This document shows positions 1-6,168 of a DNA stretch of 10,952 bases, one piece after another (the stretch's first letter is position 1; each line of letters begins with the position of its first letter). Under the pieces are notes generated by a model, which saw nothing but the letters and a program-made list of their open reading frames with translations, did no database searches and had not been told where the DNA came from. This DNA comes from an uncultured Clostridia bacterium (GTDB taxonomy: Bacteria > Bacillota > Clostridia > Christensenellales > Borkfalkiaceae), in NCBI GenBank assembly GCA_937920115.1, contig CALGVF010000167.1, positions 1 through 10,952 of the forward strand, read 5' to 3'. The translations under genes were made by a program, and so were the position numbers.

Positions 1-743
1 CTGTTGCCATTTATATAGTCGAGCAACATAAAGAACTCGTCGTAAGTTGCGGGAAGTCCGTCGTCAGCAGAATAATCTATTCCGTTGATTACGCCCGTCT
101 TTCCGTCGGGACCCGCCGACTTTTTATCGGTACTGCTCGAAACGAAGAAGTCCGCGACGGTCGCTCCGTCCTTAATGTAAAGATTGTGCTTCTCGAAAAG
201 GTCCTTATTGTAAACCAAGCCGTAAGTACCCGTATAGTGCGGTAAACCGTAGTATTTGCCGCCGACGGAGAAATACGATTTCTGAGTTTCGCTCAGTTTC
301 GATTCGATAGTCCTTCCGTCTTCGTTTTCGGTCGTTACGATAGAAGAAATATCTTCAAACGCGCCGTTCTTCGCGAAGGTCGAGAAGTCTACGCCTTCGA
401 GGAAATAAACGTCGTTCGCGTTCGTTCTGAGTTCTTCGACAGAACCGTATTTAGTCATAGCGGGGTCGGTCGTAACCTGTACGCCTACCTTGTCGCCGTT
501 CTTATAATCTTTATACTTCTCTTCAAATGCTTTGATGTAGTTGTTAATCCACTCGTCGCCGTAACCTGCGCCGTAGTACTTAACCGTAAGTTGAGTTTTC
601 GACGCGTCTACGGACTCGTTTCCTTTGTTGCTGTTTCCGCCGCCGTTACTGTTGTCTCCGCCGCCTCCGCCGCAAGCAACGCAGGTGAACGCAAGAATAG
701 CCGACGCGGCTATCATGCCGATTTTCTTAAATAATTTGCTCAT
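1..743 (-). CDS. ABC transporter solute-binding lipoprotein (carbohydrate type), C-terminus cut by window edge
   Basis: About 247 residues are visible; the C-terminal part lies beyond position 1. I read this frame directly from the minus strand. The protein starts MSKLFKKIGMIAASAILAF, a positively charged then hydrophobic lipoprotein signal ending at Cys24 (TCVAC, with Ala at -1), followed by a Gly/Asn/Ser-rich linker typical of secreted Gram-positive lipoproteins. After it come features of family 1 extracellular solute-binding proteins: a first strand with LTVKYYGAGYGDEW, a helix AFEEKY, a DVYFLEG segment, and the GKYYGLPHYTGTYGLVYNKDLFEKH stretch matching the usual 'G.YG.P...g..gl.YNkdlF.k.Gl' motif. 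An AGGAGG site (751-756) lies 7 nt before the ATG. It would capture a ligand outside the membrane and pass it to ABC permeases, presumably encoded further left. The substrate is not shown; the neighbouring phosphodiesterase and shared promoter hint at a glycerophosphodiester or linked sugar. Confidence 0.9.
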   Translation of the reverse strand, partial: MSKLFKKIGMIAASAILAFTCVACGGGGGDNSNGGGNSNKGNESVDASKTQLTVKYYGAGYGDEWINNYIKAFEEKYKDYKNGDKVGVQVTTDPAMTKYGSVEELRTNANDVYFLEGVDFSTFAKNGAFEDISSIVTTENEDGRTIESKLSETQKSYFSVGGKYYGLPHYTGTYGLVYNKDLFEKHNLYIKDGATVADFFVSSSTDKKSAGPDGKTGVINGIDYSADDGLPATYDEFFMLLDYINGN

Positions 744-865
744 TTTTTGCCCTCCTGAAAGCAATAATTTATTTTTACACGCAAATTTTCGTGTTAAAAC
801 CTCTTTAAAACCCGATTTTCGCGGATTTTTTCGCGGCTTAAAAAGCCGCCCTTACAGAACGTATG

Positions 866-927
866 TTAATTTTAGCATACCAACAACTCAAAATCTATAC
901 CAAATAGCATATAACAATTCTCATATT
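866..927 (-). promoter_or_regulatory. Promoter of the solute-binding protein gene with upstream operator-like box (P1)
   Basis: On the minus strand a TGCTAAAAT extended -10 (877 to 869) has only a poor -35 (TAGATT, 897-892, 17-nt spacer). A box AATATGAGAATT (927-916) ends exactly 38 nt before it, and a block reading TTTGGTATAGATTTTG (904-889) overlaps the -35. The same elements at the same spacing occur before the phosphodiesterase gene. A weak -35 under a conserved block suggests an activator-dependent promoter, by inference the nearby AraC protein. The -10 sits in a small palindrome (GTATG...CATAC, 861-880). The predicted leader is about 120 nt and carries two hairpins (833-849 and 777-794) before the AGGAGG site; neither has a U-tract. 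I see no clear terminator for the phosphodiesterase gene in the 744-1007 gap. Confidence 0.6.
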
Positions 928-1007
928 TTGCACTTTTTTGAAAAATATCGCCGCTCGGTAAAGTTTTGAAAAGCGTTTTTATATACCATATCTGACACGT
1001 CTCGAAA

Positions 1008-2045
1008 TTATTTATTCGAAGCGTTATATTCAGCGAGGAATTTAGTCAGTTCCCTCGGGTGGTCGGTCTGAATTGCTTTATATCCCCTCTCTATCATCTC
1101 CGCCCACGTCTGCTCGGTATCGGGTCTCGTGCTGCAAAGTCCCGACCACATCGTATTGATAAACATCGGCACTTTGTTTTTTATACACCACGGTTCGAGT
1201 TGCGCGCGGGCGACTTTTTCCGCCTCGTCGTCGGGTATGACTATTTCAACCATGGCGAGATTGCCGTTTTTGTCGAGATGTGCCTGCGGAACGGGAATAT
1301 CGAACCAATTTGCAATGTAGACGTATAAAGTACTCTTTCTCACTTCGTCGGCCGTAATCGGTTCTTCGGGGTGTTTCTCGCTCCACTTTTCGGCTGCCGC
1401 GGCGTACCATTTCGCCATAGCGTCCGCGTCGAACGAGTTTTTGAAAAAGATTAAATCGAGTATTCCGTTTTCGCGGAACATTATATAACAGTCGGCAAAC
1501 ACCTCTTCGGTGAAGCAATGGTCGAAGTTTACGAGAGTTTTCGGTCCGACACTTTTTATAAGGTCGATAGCGTCGTCGAGACGAGCGAGCGGTATATTTC
1601 CGCCTGCCCGAGCCGTTCCCGAGTGTTTTGCGTAATTCGGCAAGCCGTTCAAAAGAGCCGTGTCTTTCTCGGTAAGAACGTACAAATCGGAGTTCGTATC
1701 CCTACCCTCTTTCGCCCTGACGGGAATAGCCGAGAGTTGCTCCCACGTAAAGTCGGAAATACTGCCCGAACTTTCGGTGCAACGGTCAATCGTCGTGTCG
1801 TGCGAAAGAACCAAAACGCCGTCTTTCGTCTTTTTAACGTCTATTTCCGCCATGTCTATGCCTATTTCGATAGACGCCGCTATGGCAAGCAACGAGTTTT
1901 CGGGTCCTTCACGCCATGCCGAACGATGAGTAACGCCTATCGGCATACCCTTAGCGAATTTAGAGACTGCGTCCTGAGCCCCAAGACTGTATTCATTTAT
2001 ATTTATTGTTTTCTGAGTGTTTTCGTCTGATTTTACCGTTTTCAT
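1008..2045 (-). CDS. Glycerophosphodiester phosphodiesterase family protein
   Basis: A 345-residue protein without a signal peptide or membrane segment, so probably cytoplasmic. It carries the GDPD TIM-barrel signature: THRSAWREGPENS with His40-Arg41 and the PEN turn, then MAEIDVKKTKDGVLVLSHD with metal ligands Glu67 and Asp69 and catalytic His82. The later acidic position reads LVNFDH (Asp175) rather than the commoner VEIK, as in the plant AtGDE-like branch of the family, and the C-terminus has TDHPRELTKFL, the usual 'TD.P..l..yL' end. Family members hydrolyse glycerophosphodiesters to sn-glycerol-3-phosphate and an alcohol; the exact substrate here is not visible. The ATG at 2045 has a weak ribosome-binding site (GGAAC). 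It is divergent from the AraC regulator and shares promoter architecture with the downstream binding-protein gene, which suggests uptake and cleavage of the same compound. Confidence 0.88.
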   Translation of the reverse strand: MKTVKSDENTQKTININEYSLGAQDAVSKFAKGMPIGVTHRSAWREGPENSLLAIAASIEIGIDMAEIDVKKTKDGVLVLSHDTTIDRCTESSGSISDFTWEQLSAIPVRAKEGRDTNSDLYVLTEKDTALLNGLPNYAKHSGTARAGGNIPLARLDDAIDLIKSVGPKTLVNFDHCFTEEVFADCYIMFRENGILDLIFFKNSFDADAMAKWYAAAAEKWSEKHPEEPITADEVRKSTLYVYIANWFDIPVPQAHLDKNGNLAMVEIVIPDDEAEKVARAQLEPWCIKNKVPMFINTMWSGLCSTRPDTEQTWAEMIERGYKAIQTDHPRELTKFLAEYNASNK

Positions 2046-2151
2046 TTCTTTGTTCCGTGCCGTTAATATAATTTGCGGAATCCGACGACTAAAAATTCCA
2101 TTTTCATTTCATTAAAATCGCCGTCGAACGGATATACCGACCCGCAGTTTA

Positions 2152-2210
2152 ATTTTAGCATTAAAAAATACCAAAAACAATACCTAAAACTACACTAAAA
2201 TTCTCATATT
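2152..2210 (-). promoter_or_regulatory. Promoter of the phosphodiesterase gene with operator-like box (P2)
   Basis: On the minus strand a TGCTAAAAT extended -10 (2160 to 2152) has a -35 TTGTTT (2180-2175) at 17 nt. The box AATATGAGAATT (2210-2199) ends exactly 38 nt upstream of the extended -10, and TTAGGTATTGTTTTTG (2187-2172) covers the -35. This is the same layout as P1, with 13 of 16 bases identical in the -35 block and all 12 in the upstream box. The predicted start leaves a leader of roughly 100 nt. Control by the divergent AraC-family protein is an inference from position and conservation. Confidence 0.6.
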
Positions 2211-2237
2211 TTTACTTTTTATCAGTATTTGAGAATC
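2199..2237. promoter_or_regulatory. Inverted pair of TTCTCA/TGAGAA boxes in the divergent intergenic region
   Basis: AATTCTCATAT (from 2199) and GTATTTGAGAATC (to 2237) face each other across about 20 bases. The left arm is the upstream box of the phosphodiesterase promoter; the right arm resembles it (TGAGAAT core) in the opposite orientation and lies 63 nt before the TGCTAAAAT of the regulator's own promoter. This could let one regulator act on both divergent genes. It is a sequence pattern only; no binding is shown. Confidence 0.4.
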
Positions 2238-2280
2238 GTTGCGAAAATAAAAAAAATTACCCGAAACCGTTTTTTTTCGC

Positions 2281-2309
2281 TTTATTTTTTTTAAGCGATA
2301 TGCTAAAAT
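2281..2309 (+). promoter_or_regulatory. Putative promoter of the AraC-family regulator (P3)
   Basis: TGCTAAAAT at 2301-2309 is the same extended -10 seen at P1 and P2, here on the plus strand. The 17-nt-spaced -35 position reads TTTATT, which is weak. The predicted start is near 2316, giving a leader of about 66 nt. That leader contains a short inverted repeat CCGTC/GACGG (2334-2347) and a 9-bp direct repeat GTCCGACGA (2336 and 2361) just before the ribosome-binding site. Confidence 0.5.
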
Positions 2310-2382
2310 TCAAATATATCGGGCAAAAATATACCGTCCGACGACGGTTTTACGAACTTTGTCCGACGAAAGGGGAAAGCGT

Positions 2383-3246
2383 ATGCAAAAAAACTTTTAC
2401 GAACAGCACAGGGATGCAAGCAATATCATGGCAAGGAAGACGGGGTCGGTCGTTTACCCCGCACACTTTCACATGAGCCCCGAACTATTCATTCTGAAAA
2501 AGGGGACCTGTACGGTTTTGTCGAACGGAAAAGTCTACAATATGACTGAGGGTTGCGTAGCGTTCTTTTCGCCCTACGACACGCACGCATACCTTGCGGA
2601 AAATCTGCCGCAGGAGGATCCGCCGAACATTATAGTCGTAATTCCTCCGTTTTTTTGGAATTCCTGTACGACTTTATCTAACAACGATTCACCTGTCGAA
2701 GCGGTTATTCACGACCCCGTTTTATGCGATAATCTCGCAAAAGTAGTGACCGAATATCTACTCAAACCGAATATTCCGCAAAACGTTCTGAAAGCCTCGA
2801 TAGACCTGCTTTTCGCTTTTATCGCGAACGCGTTTGTTTTCGAGCAACGAAAGAAAAATTGCGAACAGACGCTCATTCAGAGTATGTTGTCGTACATTTC
2901 CGACCATTACAGGGAAAAAATTTCCTTGCAGTCGATTTCGGCGGCTATCGGTTATACGCCCGCGTACTTATCGCGAGTTTTCAACGCCTATTTCGGAATG
3001 TCGGTAAGCGACCATATCAACATGCTCCGACTGAACTATATAGAAGAAATGCAGAAACTCAATCCGAACGCAAAGACAATAAATCTGATATACGAAAGCG
3101 GATTCGGCGGAATACAGACGTATTATCGCAATAAGGCAAAAAATACTACCCCCCCCGAAAATCTGAATGATTTTCACAAGAAAACTCCTAATTCGCTCGA
3201 TTACTCCTATTTTTTCCGTCTTCACATAAACATTCGGTCGGAGTAA
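2383..3246 (+). CDS. AraC-family transcriptional regulator with N-terminal cupin-like sensor
   Basis: I chose the ATG at 2383 because AAAGGGG (2369-2375) lies 7 nt before it; an in-frame TTG at 2359 would add eight residues but lacks a good site. The 287-residue protein has an N-terminal cupin-type ligand domain (AHFHMSPELFILKKG... then YDTHAYLAE) and a C-terminal AraC DNA-binding domain from about residue 170: IQSMLSYISDHYREKISLQSISAAIGYTPAYLSRVFNAYFGMSVSDHIN is the first helix-turn-helix, and INLIYESGFGGIQTYYRNKAKNTTP the second. The last 20 or so residues (from about TPNSLDYSYFF) form a tail beyond the usual end of the family. A run of eight C (3149-3156) sits in the last part of the domain. 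It probably senses a small ligand and controls the divergent phosphodiesterase gene and the binding-protein gene; target and ligand are inferred. Confidence 0.93.
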   Translation: MQKNFYEQHRDASNIMARKTGSVVYPAHFHMSPELFILKKGTCTVLSNGKVYNMTEGCVAFFSPYDTHAYLAENLPQEDPPNIIVVIPPFFWNSCTTLSNNDSPVEAVIHDPVLCDNLAKVVTEYLLKPNIPQNVLKASIDLLFAFIANAFVFEQRKKNCEQTLIQSMLSYISDHYREKISLQSISAAIGYTPAYLSRVFNAYFGMSVSDHINMLRLNYIEEMQKLNPNAKTINLIYESGFGGIQTYYRNKAKNTTPPENLNDFHKKTPNSLDYSYFFRLHINIRSE

Positions 3247-3284
3247 TACACAGTCGAAGAAAGAAAGAATGTCAGGAGTACATT

Positions 3285-3398
3285 GTGAAGAACTACGGCG
3301 ACCTTACAGAGTGGCTTACGCTTCAAATCGAGGCTTTTCTCTACGACTTGAAAAAGAAGCCAAAGGAAGATGACAAGTTCGAAATTATCAATCTATAA
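3285..3398 (+). CDS. Possible small protein of 37 residues, unrecognised
   Basis: A GTG start (3285) lies 6 nt after AGGAG (3274-3278). The product would begin MKNYGDLTEWLTLQIEAF and end KFEIINL, with TAA at 3396-3398, six bases before a strong hairpin terminator. It has an amphipathic central stretch followed by a lysine/acid-rich segment and no membrane segment or known motif. Codon use leans to AAG and GAG, unlike the AAA/GAA preference around it. The frame is open upstream of the GTG as well, so it may instead be the end of a decayed longer gene. It could be co-transcribed with the AraC gene, 38 nt upstream. I cannot assign a function. Confidence 0.35.
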   Translation: MKNYGDLTEWLTLQIEAFLYDLKKKPKEDDKFEIINL

Positions 3399-3402
3399 CA
3401 AG

Positions 3403-3433
3403 AAAAACACCGCCTCACTCGAAGCGGTGTTTT
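3403..3433. terminator. Bidirectional intrinsic terminator for ssrA (minus) and the AraC unit (plus)
   Basis: Perfect 10-bp inverted repeat AAAACACCGC (3404-3413) and GCGGTGTTTT (3424-3433) with a 10-nt loop. On the minus strand it is followed by TTTTTC-rich sequence and lies about 55 nt beyond the tmRNA CCA end. On the plus strand the stem itself ends in four T after the small ORF. The symmetry makes it usable from both sides. Confidence 0.8.
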
Positions 3434-3436
3434 ACA

Positions 3437-3465
3437 TTGATTGCAAACACAACATTGCCTATAAT
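3437..3465 (+). promoter_or_regulatory. Near-consensus promoter pointing into the 3' end of ssrA (antisense)
   Basis: TTGATT (3437-3442), 17-nt spacer, TATAAT (3460-3465). The start would be near 3472, so any transcript would run antisense across tmRNA and then gtrA. No plus-strand gene is visible downstream. It lies just past the bidirectional terminator. It is supported by sequence match only and may be fortuitous. Confidence 0.4.
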
Positions 3466-3488
3466 GTAGGGTGCGTATTTGCTTGTTT

Positions 3489-3847
3489 TGGTGGAGGTGA
3501 GGAGAGTTGAACTCCTGTCTTGCATAAAAACCGAAAAGCCTTCTACATACTTAGTATTTCTGTTGGTCTCTTGCTAAGGCTGTCTGAATACCGGCTACCT
3601 TAACCGTATCTTGCTAAATTCCTCGGTATCGCCGCAATTAAAACAATACCGACGTTCCCTATCCTGAAATTATGCCGCATGTACAGCCGATAGGTCTCCG
3701 CAATACGACATCGCCGCGTTAATTAAGCAGCGAGAGCAAAATTGTTGTTATTTGCATTTAAATTTAAGTTTATCGTTTTTACGTAGTCGAGTCCTACGGT
3801 ATGCTTATACTTTCCCTTTTCTATCCAGTCGAATCCGGTACACCCCC
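3489..3847 (-). ncRNA. ssrA: Transfer-messenger RNA (tmRNA, SsrA), one-piece form
   Basis: The 5' end (3847) reads GGGGGTG-TACCGGATTCGACTGG, the conserved tmRNA start. The 3' end (3489) reads CACCTCCACCA with an encoded CCA. GGGGGTG pairs with CACCTCC (one G-U) as the acceptor stem, and AGGAG-TTCAACT-CTCCT forms the T-arm. The length of 359 nt is typical. The internal reading frame encodes a tag ending FALAA before TAA TTAA. With SmpB, it rescues ribosomes stalled on non-stop mRNA by acting first as alanyl-tRNA and then as template for a degradation tag. smpB and rnr, its protein partners, lie upstream on the same strand, separated by two envelope genes. A GCGGC/GCCGC hairpin (3853-3869) precedes the mature 5' end. 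A promoter inside the end of gtrA (TATAAC at 3871-3876, TTGATA at 3897-3902, spacer 20) is possible but weak. Confidence 0.97.
3723..3755 (-). other. tmRNA tag-peptide reading frame (ANNNNFALAA)
   Basis: Inside tmRNA, the minus strand reads GCA AAT AAC AAC AAT TTT GCT CTC GCT GCT TAA. With GCA as the resume codon the tag is ANNNNFALAA, whose hydrophobic ALAA end is the usual recognition signal for ClpXP-type proteases. The resume codon is assigned by analogy with other tmRNAs; a second in-frame stop pattern (TTAA) follows directly. Confidence 0.85.
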
Positions 3848-3887
3848 GCTTTGCGGCTTTATTCGCCGCCGTTATATCGCTTAAATA

Positions 3888-4358
3888 TTATTTGAATATC
3901 AACAATTTCCTTCCGACGTAATTCCATACGAGTACGGTACACGTCATCACTACTTTGCTTATCCACCATTTCCACGCTTCGCCTAAGAATTCCGTCACTC
4001 CGAAAAGCGTTATCTCGGGCAAAAATTTCACTCCGAGATGCATTCCGAGTTCAGTAAGCCCTAATCCTATAAGCCCTATGACGGCGAATATCAGAAACGA
4101 TTTGCTCGACTTCGACTTTTTCTCGTCCGTAACCTGTTTGAATACGAACGTTATCGACAAGAGCCAATTCACGACAAGCCCTACGCCGAACCCCGCAGCC
4201 GTCGATATGATAAGCGACAGCGTAAGTCCTATAAGGTCGGGCGGCAATAACCAATGGTAAAACACATAGGAAATCGCGTAATCGACGAGAGTCGCCGTTC
4301 CCCCGACTATCAGAAATCTGAATATTTCCCAAAACAGTTGTTTTTTAGTCTGTTGCAC
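3888..4358 (-). CDS. GtrA-family membrane protein
   Basis: A 156-residue protein with the GtrA/DPMS3 family start FRFLIVGGTATLVDYAISYVFYHWL and four predicted membrane segments (about residues 12-33, 43-68, 88-108 and 132-150). Family members are thought to help move or present polyprenyl-phosphate-linked sugars across the membrane for glycosylation. The start is GTG at 4358, 9 nt after GAGG; it overlaps the end of the upstream GT-C gene by 14 nt, so translation is probably coupled. The pairing with a GT-C enzyme supports a joint role: GtrA supplies lipid-linked sugar and the enzyme transfers it outside. The acceptor (teichoic acid, polysaccharide or protein) is not shown. Confidence 0.9.
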   Translation of the reverse strand: MQQTKKQLFWEIFRFLIVGGTATLVDYAISYVFYHWLLPPDLIGLTLSLIISTAAGFGVGLVVNWLLSITFVFKQVTDEKKSKSSKSFLIFAVIGLIGLGLTELGMHLGVKFLPEITLFGVTEFLGEAWKWWISKVVMTCTVLVWNYVGRKLLIFK

Positions 4359-5691
4359 TTTTCTCTTCCTCTTTCGGCAAATTTTTATTTTGAAGTTCAG
4401 TTTTATCCTTTTTATCTGCGGAAAACTCGGAATATACTACCTGAAACAACGCGACTATTCCTATGAGCATTATAATCGCCAACGTCCTGAAATCGATTTT
4501 CGTATTTTTATAATCGAACAGATAACGCATTACGACTCTCATCGACGGGTAAATCGTGAGAACCGCGACGTACGCCTTTTTCGCGTACACGCAAGCGAAT
4601 ATCACGGCGAAAATGTCCGCCATATAGTAATACCTCTCGTGCATGTGCGGAAGTATATAAGGTATCGTAATCGCGAAAACGTAAGCCGTCAGAAGCCACT
4701 TTTTATCGTCCGTTTCGCCTTTATACTTATAAAACCCTATCGCGATTACCGCCGCTATTCCGAGCGAAGCGAATACCATCATCTGAGATATTTTCTCGTT
4801 CGTCATATAATTGTCCGACAGGAACTGATACAAATTCGGGGCGTTTAACGTGAGTCTCGAATACTCCCCGACCTGCTTTAAGTAGGCTCCCAACAGGGCG
4901 TCTATCGGGTTCATTCCCGCAATCACCGCAGGAACGGCGCACAATATATACGATACGAATATGAACGGAAACGCCGTCAACTTTATCTTGCCTCTCAGTA
5001 CCGCTATCACTATCACGGGAGCGTAGAATATCGCCTGTATCTTGAACGATATGGAAATTCCGTACATTACCATCGAAGTAATATCGTTACCGCGAAGCAT
5101 GTAGTAGAAACTCATAACCGTGAAGCAAGTGAAAATGCTGTCGCACTGAGCCCACACGCCACTGTTTAAAAACACGTTCGGCAAAAACAGCGTAACGCCG
5201 TAACCTATCAACGCGGTTACGTCGCTTTTCGTGAAATGCCTTACGGTCAAGCCGACGTAAAACGCCAGAACGGCGTCGAATATGCACGAAACCGCCTTGT
5301 ACGAATACAGACTATCGACGGGAATATACGTCAATATAGTAATTATGTACTTGTACATCGGCGTATAATCGCCTATTGTCGAAGCAAAACCCTTAAAACC
5401 GCCGAGAGCCTTTATTTCGTCGAACCACTTTACGAGAAACGAATTGTAATCGCCCGACTTAAAATCGAAATACGAACCCCTTGCGAGCATTGCGAAAACG
5501 AGAAGAACAACCGCAAAAACCGCAAGTTCGTACTTCTTCCACAGTTCGCAGGTCTTATCCCATACAATCGCGGCGGTTTCCTTGGCGTTCCTTTTCGCCG
5601 CGACCGCCCCTTTCGGGTCTTTGTCTCCGACGATTTCTTCCGTCTTCTCTTCTCTCGTCAATTTTTCGCCCTTATCCTTTTTAAATACCAT
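4345..5691 (-). CDS. Polytopic GT-C type glycosyltransferase (mannosyltransferase-like)
   Basis: 448 residues with a charged cytoplasmic N-terminus (1-52), about ten or eleven hydrophobic segments, and a charged Lys/Glu tail (422-448). GT-C hallmarks are the first outer-loop acidic motif FKSGDYNSFLVKWF (Asp81), a second GDYTPMYKY motif (108-115), NSGVWAQCDSIF (176-187), KIQAIFYAP, and PHMHERYYY (348-356), which resembles the 'HMHERY' motif of bacterial integral-membrane mannosyltransferases. Such enzymes use polyprenyl-phosphate sugars on the outer face of the membrane. The ATG lies inside the last codons of smpB (11-nt overlap) with no strong ribosome-binding site, implying translational coupling; gtrA overlaps its 3' end. 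The sugar and acceptor cannot be read from the sequence. Confidence 0.82.
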   Translation of the reverse strand: MVFKKDKGEKLTREEKTEEIVGDKDPKGAVAAKRNAKETAAIVWDKTCELWKKYELAVFAVVLLVFAMLARGSYFDFKSGDYNSFLVKWFDEIKALGGFKGFASTIGDYTPMYKYIITILTYIPVDSLYSYKAVSCIFDAVLAFYVGLTVRHFTKSDVTALIGYGVTLFLPNVFLNSGVWAQCDSIFTCFTVMSFYYMLRGNDITSMVMYGISISFKIQAIFYAPVIVIAVLRGKIKLTAFPFIFVSYILCAVPAVIAGMNPIDALLGAYLKQVGEYSRLTLNAPNLYQFLSDNYMTNEKISQMMVFASLGIAAVIAIGFYKYKGETDDKKWLLTAYVFAITIPYILPHMHERYYYMADIFAVIFACVYAKKAYVAVLTIYPSMRVVMRYLFDYKNTKIDFRTLAIIMLIGIVALFQVVYSEFSADKKDKTELQNKNLPKEEEKSATD

Positions 5692-6133
5692 AATTTTTCA
5701 CGTCTCTTCTCGCCGACCTGTCAAGATCGCGTTCTTTAATCGATTGTTTCTTGTCGTAAGTATGCTTGCCCTTGCAAAGCCCGACCTCGACTTTTATCAG
5801 CGATTGTTTCAGATATATTTTCAAAGGTACCAACGTGTAGCCCTTTTCATTGATTTTTGCGGAAAATTTTACTATTTCCCTCTTATGGAGAAGCAAACGT
5901 CTGTCTCTGCGACTGTCCTTTGAATTGAACGCCCCGCCCTTATCGTATACCGCGACGTGCATTCCTTTTATATAAAGTTCCGAGCGGTAAACCGTACAAT
6001 ACGCGTCTTTCAGACTCACGTTGCCCGATTTTATCGACTTTACTTCGCCCCCGTCGAGCGATATTCCCGCCTCAACCGAGTCCTCTATAAAATACTCGAA
6101 CCTCGCTTCCCTGTTTTCGGCAATTATTTTCAT
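5681..6133 (-). CDS. smpB: SsrA-binding protein SmpB
   Basis: 150 residues, the normal family length. The start MKIIAENREARFEYFIEDSVEAGISLDGGEVKSIK and the later KDAYC, ELYIKGMHVAVY and RRDRRLLLHKREI blocks are the SmpB oligonucleotide-binding fold; the basic C-terminal tail with KERDLDRSARRDVKNYGI is the segment that enters the ribosomal decoding site. SmpB binds the tRNA-like domain of tmRNA and brings it to stalled ribosomes. It lies 31 nt after rnr, overlaps the next gene by 11 nt, and its RNA partner ssrA is about 2 kb downstream. A promoter ends directly at its start codon. AGGA sits only 2 nt before the ATG, unusually close for a ribosome-binding site. Confidence 0.97.
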   Translation of the reverse strand: MKIIAENREARFEYFIEDSVEAGISLDGGEVKSIKSGNVSLKDAYCTVYRSELYIKGMHVAVYDKGGAFNSKDSRRDRRLLLHKREIVKFSAKINEKGYTLVPLKIYLKQSLIKVEVGLCKGKHTYDKKQSIKERDLDRSARRDVKNYGI

Positions 6134-6139
6134 ATTCCT

Positions 6140-6168
6140 ATTTTAGCACATTACTCCGTATTTTTCAA
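6140..6168 (-). promoter_or_regulatory. Promoter directly before smpB, possibly giving leaderless mRNA
   Basis: TTGAAA (6168-6163, overlapping the rnr stop codon), 17-nt spacer ending in TGC, and TAAAAT (6145-6140), that is the same TGCTAAAAT extended -10 found three times upstream in the window. The expected start, 6-7 nt downstream, falls on or next to the A of the smpB ATG (6133). This would allow smpB and the following genes to be made apart from rnr. Confidence 0.5.

Noticed and set aside
833..849. GCGGCTT/AAGCCGC hairpin as a terminator of the phosphodiesterase gene
   Set aside because: No T-run follows on either strand, and it lies downstream of the predicted start of the binding-protein transcript, so it belongs to that leader.
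625..969. Plus-strand ORF starting with a proline-rich stretch
   Set aside because: It is the reverse complement of the Gly-rich lipoprotein linker and its promoter; no ribosome-binding site or domain, and it crosses the P1 elements.
1518..2030. Plus-strand ORF of 170 residues inside the phosphodiesterase gene
   Set aside because: Low-complexity, Arg/Phe-rich shadow of a well-supported minus-strand gene.
2359..2382. TTG at 2359 as the start of the AraC protein
   Set aside because: The ATG at 2383 has AAAGGGG at ideal spacing; the extra eight residues overlap that site and have no family support.
3853..3869. GCGGC/GCCGC hairpin as a gtrA terminator
   Set aside because: It is followed by AAAGCGGGGGTG, the tmRNA 5' end, and not by a T-run; more likely part of the precursor leader.
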